Origin: Paraburkholderia fungorum
Lineage (GTDB): Bacteria; Pseudomonadota; Gammaproteobacteria; Burkholderiales; Burkholderiaceae
Reading direction: 5' to 3'
DNA length: 64,000 nt
NCBI RefSeq assembly: GCF_003610895.1
Contig: NZ_MCAS01000002.1
Span: forward strand, 62,001-126,000
Positions 19,258 to 27,597 of this stretch are shown in pieces. A model generated the notes under the pieces. The model saw nothing but the letters and a program-made list of their open reading frames with translations, had not been told where the DNA came from and ran no database searches. A program made the position numbers and the translations under genes. The first letter of the stretch is position 1. Every line of letters begins with the position of its first letter.

Positions 19258-19694
19258 CTTCACGTCGAACGCCCCGCTCTTAAAGAATCGTCGCTGAAAC
19301 GCCGTTATCGCATTGATGTATTGTCAACCAGCCGGGCATGCTCGCGCCGTCGTGGGAGTCACGCATGTGTGCCCTGCCCTTACACGCACGCGACCGCGAC
19401 CATCGCCCAGCCGGCGAATCACTCCAACCTCTCACGAGTCGCCAACCAGAAAGCAATATAGTGTTCGCAAGACAGGGCGATGAAATCCTCGAATGCGCTG
19501 GTGCGAGGATCAGGTTAGTTTCGAAGAGACAAGATTCGCGACTAGCCGTCATACTCTGTCTCTTCTTGCGGCGGACGGTCCCGGCAACGTGATCGAAAGC
19601 CTTCGCCAGTCCCCCGATCGATGCATGACCGCCGTCTTCCCGACGGCCATTTCCGCGTAGTGATACGCGTGAATCATGTGGAGTGTATTTTGTA
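19258..19694. other. Intergenic region before the sigma-54 activator
   Basis: No gene recognised. A short inverted repeat GCCGTC-TTCCC-GACGGC lies near 19632-19650. I did not find a convincing -24/-12 (TGGCAC-N5-TTGCW) element here. The open frame of the next gene extends 12 bases upstream to a GTG at 19683, but the ATG at 19695 is more typical. Confidence 0.4.
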
Positions 19695-22013
19695 ATGAGT
19701 TATTCCCCCGTCGTTCCGTTTGCCCAGGACAAGGCTGATTCCAGTGCCTTCGTGGGCGGCGCGCCAGCGTTTCGCCAGCTGGTCCGCATGATCGACCGGG
19801 TCGCCCCTACCGATCATCCGTTGCTCATTTTCGGGCCGACCGGTTCGGGCAAGGAGCTGGTCGCCCGGCGTGTGCACGCGCACAGCCTGCGTCAGGATCA
19901 ACCCTTCGTCGACGTCAATTGCGGCGCGATTCCCGAGAACCTCGTCGAAGCTGAACTGTTCGGGCACGTCAAGGGCGCGTTCACCGGCGCGGCCGAAAAT
20001 CGCCAGGGACTTCTCCAGCAGGTCGGCAAGGGCACGCTGCTGCTCGATGAAATCGGCGAACTGCCGCTCGCGCTGCAGCCAAAATTGCTGCGTGTACTGG
20101 AAACGCGAACATTCCGTCCAATTGGTTCTTCAACCAGTCTGCATTTCGCAGGACGCGTTGTTGCAGCAACTCACCGCGACCTGCGCGAACTCGCGCGCGA
20201 AGGGCAATTCCGCGAGGATCTTTTTTATCGGCTCGCGGTTTTCGTGCTTGCCGTCCCTGGCCTCGAGCAGCGCGTCGAGGATATCCCCGCGCTTGTTACC
20301 CATTTCGCATCACAGCACACACGTCGTCTCGAGTTTTCGCCAGCCGCCATCCGCCGGCTTAGCCAGCATTCGTGGCCGGGGCACATCCGGCAACTGCGCA
20401 ATCTGATCAGCCAGTTGAGCGTGCTTGCCGAAAACACGCTCATCGACGTCGACTCGCTCGAACCGTTTCTCGCTAACGAAAGCGGCGCACCGGTGTCGCG
20501 CGCAAGTCTCGCGGACATGCTGCTGCAACTCGAAGGGCGCGACAAACTCGCCGCCGCCGAGGATCTCCTGATCGACCGCGCGCTCGAACGGACCGGGCGC
20601 AACAAGAGCGCGGCGGCCACGCTCCTCGGCGTCGGCCGCAAGACCATCGAACGGCGTCTGAAATCGCGCGAGGAACATCACCGGGAAGCACGCAAGTGTC
20701 TCGAGCAGGCGAGCGCGCTAATCGATGAGTCGAAGTTCGCCGAAGCCATTCCGCTACTGCGCCGCTGCCTCGACCTCCTGCAGACGCCGCACGAACAGGA
20801 GGCCGCGCGGCGTCTGCAGTTCGACGCCCACCGGCTGCTCGGCATGAGCCTGCGCAGCGTGCACGGCTGGCTGTACGCGGAGGCCACCGCCTGCTATGCC
20901 GCCGCGCTGGCGATCGGCGAAGGCGTCTGCGCGCCCGCCGAAATCGCCGCGATTCAGTTCGGCGTCTGGACCACGCAACTGACCACGCTGCAACTCAAGC
21001 AGGCGCGCGCGACCGCGCAGAACATGCTGGAGCGCGCGCAGAACGGCGGCGACCGGGTGTCACTCGACGAAGCGCACGTCGCGATGACCAACACCCTCTT
21101 CTGGCTTGGCGACAGCGAGGAAGCGCTGGCCTGCCTCGCGCGCGGCAGTCTGCTTGGCGTGGCGCGCAACGACACCCGGACCGGCTCGCAAGGGATCGAT
21201 CTGGCCAGCCTCGCGTTGACGTTCGAAGGGCTCGCGGCCTACCAGATCGGCGCATTCGGTCAGGCGCGGCGTGCCATGGAGATGTTGATCCTGCGCTCGT
21301 CGGAGCCGGGCGCGCACGCCTTCGCGCATGCCGTCAACCTGCAGGGTGCCGCGTGGCTTGCCTGCCTGTTCGAAGACGTGGAGCGGCTCGGCCCTCTTGC
21401 AAGTGAACTCGAATCGGTATCGATCGCGAATGGCTTCGCGTTTTATCGCGGCATCGGTCAGATTCTCCGTGCATGCCACCTCAGCTCGCTCGGCCATTCC
21501 GAGGAAGCGGAAACTGTCATGCTCGACGGCTACGATAACCACGTCGTGTGCAATGGCGGTGCGCTGTTCTATTCATTCATGGCCTGGCAGCACGGCGAGT
21601 TGCTGTTGCGCGCCGGCGAGGCGAAGCGATGCGAGGTCATGCTCGCCGCCGCGATCGACGAGACCCTCGCCCGTCAGGAACGTGTCTACCTGGGCGAACT
21701 GCTGGTCACCCGGGCGCGCGCGCAGTGGGCGTTAGGCGAGACGAACGCCGCGGAACTGGGTTTGCGCACCGCAATGTCCACCGCGCTCGCGTTCGGCTCG
21801 GTGCCTGCGCGGGTGGATGCCGCGCGTTACCTCGCCGACCTGCTGCGCGCCACCGGCCGCAGCGCCGAAGCAATCGACATCATTGAGCGCGGTTTGCGCT
21901 CGCTAAAGGCGGATCCGACCGCCCGCGTCACCAGCGCGGTAAGTCTGCTCGCCGAACTCCGGCAGGACGCTTCTTTCAATCTCGACAATAAAGGAAACGC
22001 AAATGGCCTATGA
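19695..22013 (+). CDS. Sigma-54-dependent activator with C-terminal helical-repeat domain
   Basis: 772 aa. There is no receiver or GAF domain: the AAA+ core starts almost at once, with Walker A GPTGSGKE at 47-54, the sigma-54 contact loop GAFTGA at 94-99 and Walker B LLLDEIGEL at 115-123. A Fis-type helix-turn-helix follows at about 300-325 (RTGRNKSAAATLLGVGRKTIERRLK). The remaining 450 residues are Ala/Leu/Glu-rich tandem helices resembling TPR/MalT-like repeats (for example AACYAAALAIGE, EEALACLARGSL). The usual N-terminal sensor is thus replaced by a C-terminal one. It overlaps the next gene by 11 bases, so it is translated together with the genes it presumably controls. Confidence 0.85.
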   Translation: MSYSPVVPFAQDKADSSAFVGGAPAFRQLVRMIDRVAPTDHPLLIFGPTGSGKELVARRVHAHSLRQDQPFVDVNCGAIPENLVEAELFGHVKGAFTGAAENRQGLLQQVGKGTLLLDEIGELPLALQPKLLRVLETRTFRPIGSSTSLHFAGRVVAATHRDLRELAREGQFREDLFYRLAVFVLAVPGLEQRVEDIPALVTHFASQHTRRLEFSPAAIRRLSQHSWPGHIRQLRNLISQLSVLAENTLIDVDSLEPFLANESGAPVSRASLADMLLQLEGRDKLAAAEDLLIDRALERTGRNKSAAATLLGVGRKTIERRLKSREEHHREARKCLEQASALIDESKFAEAIPLLRRCLDLLQTPHEQEAARRLQFDAHRLLGMSLRSVHGWLYAEATACYAAALAIGEGVCAPAEIAAIQFGVWTTQLTTLQLKQARATAQNMLERAQNGGDRVSLDEAHVAMTNTLFWLGDSEEALACLARGSLLGVARNDTRTGSQGIDLASLALTFEGLAAYQIGAFGQARRAMEMLILRSSEPGAHAFAHAVNLQGAAWLACLFEDVERLGPLASELESVSIANGFAFYRGIGQILRACHLSSLGHSEEAETVMLDGYDNHVVCNGGALFYSFMAWQHGELLLRAGEAKRCEVMLAAAIDETLARQERVYLGELLVTRARAQWALGETNAAELGLRTAMSTALAFGSVPARVDAARYLADLLRATGRSAEAIDIIERGLRSLKADPTARVTSAVSLLAELRQDASFNLDNKGNANGL

Positions 22014-23220
22014 GTTACACCGGGAAGATCTGGAACCGCTGCTACTGGGTGCGGCGTTCTTCGGCAGCGGCGGTGGCGGCACGATCGAATCCGCCCGGCA
22101 CCTGGCCGAGCATTTCGTAGCCGGCGACTACTATCCGACCGACACGATCAAGGTCGTGTCGGTCGACGAGGCAACCGAAGGCGCGGCAGTCATGGTCGCC
22201 TATCTCGGCGCGCCTGAAGCGATCAATTCCGCCACCTATCCGCTCGGGCCGGTGACAGCCGTGCAGAACGTCCAGACCCGGCTCGCTTCGCAGTCCACCC
22301 GGCTCGCCTACGTCATGCCTCCGGAAAGCGGCGCGCTGGGCTTCACCGTGGCGGCGCTCGTGGCGGCGAAACTCGGCCTCGCGGTCATCGACGCCGATGG
22401 CGCCGGCCGCGCCGTGCCTTCGCTGCCGATGCTGACCTTCGCGGCCGCCGAGATCGATCCGCGCCCGGCCTTCCTCGTGAGCCAGGGCGGGCTGTGCGTC
22501 GAGCTCGATGTGACGCCGCGCGCCGGCAACCACGGTGGTTCGACGCATCAACGCGACGTGTCGGCGATTGTCGAGCAGATGATGCGTCCGGTCGTCGCCG
22601 ATCCCGAGTTCGGCCAGTTCGGCGGCCTCGCGATGTGGGTCATGACGCCTTCCGACATCGGCCGCGCGACGCCGATTCGCGGCACGCTGACGCGCGCGCT
22701 CGAACTCGGGCGCGTATTGCAGGCCGGGCAGATCGGCAGCCCCCGGCAGATGATCGGCTATCTCGCCGAACGCTGCGGGCTGGACGCGCGGGTGATTTCC
22801 GAGCCCGGCGAGCTGGTCTCGGCCGAAGTCGATACGAGCGGCGGCTTCGACGTGGGCAAGATTCGTATTCAGGCCGGACAGCGAACCTACACGGTGCTGT
22901 ATCAGAACGAGTCGCTGCTCGCGTGGGACAGCGAGCACCCGCAGCCGATCGTACTGTCGCCGGATAGCGTCGCGTATTTCGTGGGTGGCGAAGGTCAACA
23001 GATTTTCAGCAACGGCGATCTGGTGGAGGCCGACGGTTCGCTGAACCCAGTGGTCGGCAAACGTCCGGTGACACTCATCGCCTGGCGCGCTGAAGCCGAA
23101 TTGCGCAAGCCCGGTCTGATTCTCGACAGCTTCATGCAGTTGCTGAACTCGCTCGGCTATCTCGGGCCCTATGTGCCGCTCGAGTCGCTTCATTCCATGC
23201 ACAAGGGAGGCGCATCTTGA
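22003..23220 (+). CDS. DUF917 family protein (S-methyl-thiohydantoin desulfurase-like)
   Basis: 405 aa with AAGGA before the ATG. The N-terminus FFGSGGGGTIESARHL (Gly-rich loop 21-26), MVAYLGAPEA, GLAVIDADGAGRAVPSLPMLTFA and the C-terminal KPGLILDSFMQLLNSLGYLGPYVPLE are DUF917 hallmarks. DUF917 proteins are often encoded next to hydantoinases and Asp/Glu racemases, and one group is annotated as S-methyl-thiohydantoin desulfurase. Here the only enzyme neighbour is the racemase-like gene, so the substrate may be a hydantoin or a related cyclic amide (inference). Confidence 0.8.
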   Translation: MAYELHREDLEPLLLGAAFFGSGGGGTIESARHLAEHFVAGDYYPTDTIKVVSVDEATEGAAVMVAYLGAPEAINSATYPLGPVTAVQNVQTRLASQSTRLAYVMPPESGALGFTVAALVAAKLGLAVIDADGAGRAVPSLPMLTFAAAEIDPRPAFLVSQGGLCVELDVTPRAGNHGGSTHQRDVSAIVEQMMRPVVADPEFGQFGGLAMWVMTPSDIGRATPIRGTLTRALELGRVLQAGQIGSPRQMIGYLAERCGLDARVISEPGELVSAEVDTSGGFDVGKIRIQAGQRTYTVLYQNESLLAWDSEHPQPIVLSPDSVAYFVGGEGQQIFSNGDLVEADGSLNPVVGKRPVTLIAWRAEAELRKPGLILDSFMQLLNSLGYLGPYVPLESLHSMHKGGAS

Positions 23221-23954
23221 ACTCGCCTTTGAATTCACCTCTGCGCATCTGCGTGCTGGTGCCCGTCGCCACCTCGCAATACAACGACCGCATCCTGAAG
23301 GCCGTCGCACCCGTCGTGCCGCCGGACGTGCAGGTCGAGATTCGCAATATCACCGAGGGACATCCCGATATCGAGAACCGCACGAACTGGCTGCAGAACG
23401 GCATGCCGGTGGTCGAACTCGCGCAGGCTATCGCCAACGACGGTTTCGACGGCATCTGGCTGACCGACTTCGATATGTGCGGTGTCGAAGCCGCGCGCGA
23501 GGTGATCGATATTCCGATCATCGGCGGTTTTCCCGCTTCGGCGTTCACGGCTCTCGCGCTCAGCCAGCGATTCTCGATCATCACGATCCTGCAAAGCACG
23601 CTCGCGATGCAGCGCGCGCATCCGCAGACGTACGGCATCGAAGACAACTTCGCGTCGATTCGCGCGATCAACTGCCCGGTCGCGGACCTCGAGAACGTCG
23701 ACGTGGTAGTCGTGCGCACGTTTGAGGCGGCATTGAAGGCGATCAACGACGACGGCGCGCAATCCATTCTGCTCGGGTGCACGGGTTTCGTGGACGTCGC
23801 AAGCCGCGTCTCCACGCTGCTTACCGAGGCGCTGGGCGTCTATGTGCCGGTGATCGATCCGAATCAGGCGGGCTTCAGCTTCCTCGTGTCGCTGGTGCGT
23901 ATGAAGGTCCGCCCCAGCCGGCTGACCTACAGCAAGGTCAGTCTCCAGTCGTAA
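23217..23954 (+). CDS. Asp/Glu/hydantoin racemase-superfamily protein
   Basis: 245 aa from a TTG that overlaps the previous stop (TTGA), with GGGAGG upstream. The two-domain racemase fold is suggested by ICVLVPVATSQYND, WLTDFDMCGVEAAREVIDIPIIG and ILLGCTGF. The second-half catalytic Cys is Cys188. At the place where hydantoin racemases carry the first Cys (ACxGDPG), this protein has Asp84, with a Cys four residues later (Cys88). It may therefore be a racemase with a shifted Cys, or a one-cysteine enzyme of the superfamily such as a decarboxylase. Overlap with the DUF917 gene points to a shared pathway. Confidence 0.7.
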   Translation: MNSPLNSPLRICVLVPVATSQYNDRILKAVAPVVPPDVQVEIRNITEGHPDIENRTNWLQNGMPVVELAQAIANDGFDGIWLTDFDMCGVEAAREVIDIPIIGGFPASAFTALALSQRFSIITILQSTLAMQRAHPQTYGIEDNFASIRAINCPVADLENVDVVVVRTFEAALKAINDDGAQSILLGCTGFVDVASRVSTLLTEALGVYVPVIDPNQAGFSFLVSLVRMKVRPSRLTYSKVSLQS

Positions 23955-24011
23955 CCGCCACGCGTCTGTCCCCTTCCATCCGGCGCGCATCTCGCGCGCC
24001 GGATGTTCTCG

Positions 24012-24929
24012 CTAGACCGCATCCCAGCGCGCTTCCAGATTCGACGAACGCACGTATTCGCGTAGCGCGTCGGTAAACGCGCGAATCTTCGCCGGCAGAT
24101 GCCGCCTGCTCTGATACGCAAGATTGATCGTCAGCGGAGGCAGCCGCCAGTCCTCCAGCACGGGGGACAGGCGCCCCGCAATGATGTCGTCGTGAATCAG
24201 GTAGAGCGGCTGCACCACGATGCCCATGCCGGCACGTCCCGCCGCACAGATCACCTGCCCTTCATTGGACTCGAAGGCCGCGGTAATCGGCACTTCGAAA
24301 CGTTCGCCGTTTCTCTCCAGATGCAGCACATACGGATCCGCGGCTAGCGAATAGACGAGGAACGGATGGCGCGCGAGATCGCCAGGAGCGCGCGGGCGGC
24401 CATGCTGCGAAAGATACGCGGGCGACGCCGCCAGCACGCGGCGAGTCTGCGCGAGACGCTGCACGGTGATGCCGGAATCGCCTTCATGCTCGCGCGTTCG
24501 AACGGCCACGTCGATACCGGCTTCGATGAAGTTCGGGTAGCGGTTCGCGGCGACGATCTCGACCAGCAGATCGGGATAACGCAACCTGAATTCGGGCAAC
24601 CATGGTGCGATATGCAGAAGCGCGAAGGACACCGAACAGGTGACGCGTAAGGTGCCGCGCGGACGCAGCGACAGCTCGCTTGCCGCGGCGTCGGCCTCAG
24701 CCATCTCCGCGAGCAGCGCGCTGCAGCGCTGGTGATAGTCGCGCCCCGCCTCTGTCAGCCACAAACGCCGCGTCGTGCGCTCGATCAGCCGTGCGCCCAG
24801 GCGATCTTCCAGCGCGGTAAGCATCCGGCTCGCCGCTGCATTCGACAGACCGAGCCGATCCGCCGCACGCGACAAACTGCCGAGCTCGGCCGTCAGCACG
24901 AAGAACTCCATCTGCGCGAAACGATCCAT
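24012..24929 (-). CDS. LysR-family transcriptional regulator
   Basis: 305 aa from the ATG at 24929 (MDRFAQMEFFVLTAELGSLSRAADRLGLSNAAASRMLTALE: winged helix-turn-helix), followed by a substrate-binding domain (GTLRVTCSVSFALLHIAPWLPEF, IDVAVRTREH). An in-frame GTG at 24980 would add 17 residues. The ATG fits the family start better. It is divergent from the hydroxyquinol dioxygenase operon with a 138-base intergenic region, so regulation of that operon is likely. Confidence 0.85.
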   Translation of the reverse strand: MDRFAQMEFFVLTAELGSLSRAADRLGLSNAAASRMLTALEDRLGARLIERTTRRLWLTEAGRDYHQRCSALLAEMAEADAAASELSLRPRGTLRVTCSVSFALLHIAPWLPEFRLRYPDLLVEIVAANRYPNFIEAGIDVAVRTREHEGDSGITVQRLAQTRRVLAASPAYLSQHGRPRAPGDLARHPFLVYSLAADPYVLHLERNGERFEVPITAAFESNEGQVICAAGRAGMGIVVQPLYLIHDDIIAGRLSPVLEDWRLPPLTINLAYQSRRHLPAKIRAFTDALREYVRSSNLEARWDAV

Positions 24930-24980
24930 ATTTTTCCACCTTGCGGAAAGATGTTTTCCCAGCAGCGCATATTTTTCCAC
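24927..24980. repeat. 13-bp direct repeat pair at the LysR start
   Basis: CATATTTTTCCAC occurs at 24927-24939 and again, perfectly, at 24968-24980, 41 bp apart. On the minus strand each copy reads GTGGAAAAATATG. The copy at 24927 contains the LysR start codon and the other creates the in-frame upstream GTG. Between them GGAAA-GATGT-TTTCC is a near-palindrome. Possibly a duplicated regulator site. Confidence 0.5.
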
Positions 24981-25067
24981 GAATCACGCGGCTACAGTAA
25001 CGTGCAGCGCGCCGACGGCCCAGCCGTCGGCGTGATTTGATCTGAGGAAACGATTGGGAGACACCTC

Positions 25068-25952
25068 ATGCGAAACATCAACGAGGACAACATTACGCAA
25101 GCGGTCATCGCCGCCATGTCGCAATGCAGCAACGACCGGCTGCGCACGGTGATGACGAGCCTCGTTCAGCACCTGCATTCGTTCGCGCGCGACGTCCACC
25201 TGACAGAAGACGAATGGTTCGCGGCCATCAGTTTCCTCACGGAGGTGGGGCACATCACCGACGAACGCCGTCAGGAGTTCGTGTTGCTATCGGACACGCT
25301 CGGCCTCTCCATGCTGGTCACGACGCAGAACAACCGCAAGCCGGCCGAATGCACGGAGGCGACCGTTCTGGGACCGTTCTTCGTGCCACAAGCGCCGCGC
25401 TTTGAGAACGGCGAAGACATCTCCAACGGCGCCGCCGGGGCGCCATGCTTCGTCAGCGGCCGGGTACGCGGCCTTGACGGCGCGGGTGTTCCACACGCCA
25501 CGCTCGATGTCTGGCAGTCGGACGAAGACGGCTTCTACGACGTGCAACTTCCGCCCGGAAGCGAGGGCGACATCGAACCGCGAGCGCGTGCTCAATTGCA
25601 GACCGACGCGGATGGCCGTTTTCACTTCCGCTCGATACTCGCCGAGGCTTATCCGATTCCGTACGACGGACCTGTCGGCCAGATGCTGGACGCGCTCGGC
25701 CGTCATCCGTGGCGGCCCGCGCATCTGCATTTCTGGATTCAGGCCGATGGCCACGAACCGCTCATCACACACATCTTCCGCAATCACGACCAGTATCTCG
25801 ACTCGGACGCCGTGTTCGGCGTGCGCTCGACACTGATCGTCGACTGGCTGCATCACGAACCCGGCGTCGCTCCGGACGGCACAAAGATGGATGTGCCCTT
25901 CTACACGGTCGAATACGAGTTCGTGCTGAATCCACTCGGCGCCCACGCATGA
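25068..25952 (+). CDS. Hydroxyquinol 1,2-dioxygenase
   Basis: 294 aa intradiol ring-cleavage dioxygenase. The N-terminal dimerisation helix region (NDRLRTVMTSLVQHLHSFARDVHLTEDEW) precedes the catalytic beta-sandwich. Fe(III) ligands are visible: Tyr157 (GFYDVQ), Tyr195 (YPIPYDGPVG), His219 and His221 (AHLHFWI). The LGPFF and YPIPxDGPVG signatures favour hydroxyquinol over catechol. The product would be maleylacetate, consumed by the next gene 33 bases downstream. GGGAG lies before the ATG. Confidence 0.9.
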   Translation: MRNINEDNITQAVIAAMSQCSNDRLRTVMTSLVQHLHSFARDVHLTEDEWFAAISFLTEVGHITDERRQEFVLLSDTLGLSMLVTTQNNRKPAECTEATVLGPFFVPQAPRFENGEDISNGAAGAPCFVSGRVRGLDGAGVPHATLDVWQSDEDGFYDVQLPPGSEGDIEPRARAQLQTDADGRFHFRSILAEAYPIPYDGPVGQMLDALGRHPWRPAHLHFWIQADGHEPLITHIFRNHDQYLDSDAVFGVRSTLIVDWLHHEPGVAPDGTKMDVPFYTVEYEFVLNPLGAHA

Positions 25953-25985
25953 TCCGCCACACAGAGATCACCACGGAGACTCAGC

Positions 25986-27056
25986 ATGACGCCTCATGAA
26001 TTCGTCTACACGGGGCGCGCCGCGCGTGTCGTGTTCGGCAGCGGAAGCCTTGCCAGTGTGGCGAGCGAAGTGCGCTCACTCGGCGCACGCTCCGCGCTGG
26101 TGCTCTGCGGCAAGGAGCAGCGTGCACTCGGCGACACCATAGCGAACCAGCTTGGCTCGCTATGCGCGGGCCTCGTTGATCGCGCGACGATGCATGTGCC
26201 CGCCGCGCTCGTTGCCGAAGTCCGCGAACTCGCAGGCACGTTGCGCGCCGATTGCGTAATCGCAGCCGGCGGCGGATCGGCGATCGGTCTCGCGAAGGCA
26301 CTTGCCCTCGAACTACCGCTGCCGATTCTGGCCGTACCGACCACCTATTCCGGCAGCGAGATGACGCCCATCTACGGCATCACCGAGGGCAAGCTCAAGC
26401 GCACGGGCAGCGACCTGCGCGTATTGCCTGGGACCGTCATCTACGATCCGGACCTCACAGAGAGCCTGCCCGCCGCGATGTCGCTGACGAGCGGCATCAA
26501 CGCAATCGCCCACGCCGCGGAGGGCCTCTACGCACGCGACGCGAATCCGGTGACCAGCCTGATGGCGCAGGACGGAATCGCCGCGTTGGCGCGCAGTCTG
26601 CCGGCGATCGTGGCGCACCCGGGCGACAAAGCCGCGCGAGCCGATGCGTTTTACGGTTCGTGGTTGTGCGGCATGGTGCTCGGATCGGTCGGCATGGCGC
26701 TGCATCACAAGCTGTGCCATACGCTGGGCGGCACCTTCAACCTGCCGCACGCGCCCACCCACACGATCGTGCTGGCGCATGCGCTCGCGTACAACGCCGA
26801 GGCCGCACCGGAGGCGATGAAACGCATCGCGCAAGCGCTCAATCATCACGATGCGGCGCAGGGCATCTACGAACTCGCGCGCGATCATGGCGCGCCCGTT
26901 TCGCTCGCCGCGATCGGCATGGACGAAGCATCGCTCGACCTCGCTGCGGACCTCGCCTGCCGCAATCCGTACTGGAATCCGCGCCCCATCGAGCGCGAAC
27001 CGATACGCGCGCTGCTTCAGCGTGCGTTCGAGGGCGCACCGCCCTCGCCGCAATGA
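25986..27056 (+). CDS. Maleylacetate reductase
   Basis: 356 aa iron-containing-alcohol-dehydrogenase-like protein: FVYTGRAARVVFGSGS start, GGGSAIGLAKA nucleotide loop, PTTYSGSEMTPIYGITEG, SGINAIAHAAEGLYA, and LHHKLCHTLGGTFNLPHAPTHTIVLAH. These blocks are characteristic of maleylacetate reductases, which make 3-oxoadipate from maleylacetate with NAD(P)H. It is in one operon with the dioxygenase and the DoxX gene. Confidence 0.9.
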   Translation: MTPHEFVYTGRAARVVFGSGSLASVASEVRSLGARSALVLCGKEQRALGDTIANQLGSLCAGLVDRATMHVPAALVAEVRELAGTLRADCVIAAGGGSAIGLAKALALELPLPILAVPTTYSGSEMTPIYGITEGKLKRTGSDLRVLPGTVIYDPDLTESLPAAMSLTSGINAIAHAAEGLYARDANPVTSLMAQDGIAALARSLPAIVAHPGDKAARADAFYGSWLCGMVLGSVGMALHHKLCHTLGGTFNLPHAPTHTIVLAHALAYNAEAAPEAMKRIAQALNHHDAAQGIYELARDHGAPVSLAAIGMDEASLDLAADLACRNPYWNPRPIEREPIRALLQRAFEGAPPSPQ

Positions 27057-27092
27057 AACCGCACCTTCCCTGACAACGAGTGAAAGATATTC

Positions 27093-27527
27093 ATGAACAC
27101 CCACACGAACGCGAACACGAACCTCACCTCCTTTGACAATCAGACGCCTCAGCGCATCGCCTGTACGTTGATGTCGGCGCTGTTCCTGATTTCCGGAATC
27201 CGCAAACTGATGACGTGGTCGGCCACCGCTGGTTATTTCGCGGCGCTGGGCTTGCCGCTGCCGGGCGTCGTCGTGCCGCTGGTGATCCTGCTCGAGATCG
27301 GCGGACCTGTCGTGCTGATCATCGGCTGGCGCAGGCGTGAAGTGGCGGCGATTCTGGCGGTCTATACGCTGCTGACCGCATTCGTCGCGCATCGCTTCTG
27401 GTCCGCGGATCCCGCGCAATTCAATCCGCAACTCAACAACTTCTTCAAGAACATCGCGATGGTCGGCGGCTTCCTGTTGCTGATTGCGGCGCCGGCGCGC
27501 CGCACGCGGAATCAGGCAGCGGACTGA
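27093..27527 (+). CDS. DoxX family membrane protein
   Basis: 144 aa with four hydrophobic segments: LMSALFLISGIRKLM, VVVPLVILLEIGGPVVLIIGW, VAAILAVYTLLTAFVAH, IAMVGGFLLLIAAP. Matches DoxX/SURF4-like proteins, which often accompany aromatic or redox genes. The exact function is unknown. It is the third gene of the + strand dioxygenase operon and converges on the MFS gene. Confidence 0.8.
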   Translation: MNTHTNANTNLTSFDNQTPQRIACTLMSALFLISGIRKLMTWSATAGYFAALGLPLPGVVVPLVILLEIGGPVVLIIGWRRREVAAILAVYTLLTAFVAHRFWSADPAQFNPQLNNFFKNIAMVGGFLLLIAAPARRTRNQAAD

Positions 27528-27549
27528 AGCGACGGCGTCTCGCCCAAAC

Positions 27550-27597
27550 GGCCCGAACCCAGGCCCGAGTTCAGGCCCGAAGTCAGGCCCGAAGTCA
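27550..27597. repeat. 12-bp tandem repeat, four copies
   Basis: GGCCCGAAGTCA-type units at 27550, 27562, 27574 and 27586 (the last two identical, the first two with 2-3 changes). They lie between two convergent genes, and the last unit covers the stop codon of the MFS transporter. No hairpin structure with a T run. Confidence 0.7.

Noticed and set aside
22042..23310. 422-codon open frame on the minus strand
   Set aside because: Antisense to the DUF917 gene; composition typical of a shadow frame.
27550..27597. CRISPR array
   Set aside because: Contiguous 12-bp units without spacers; a minisatellite. The same applies to 52745-52848. No CRISPR array or cas gene was found in the window.
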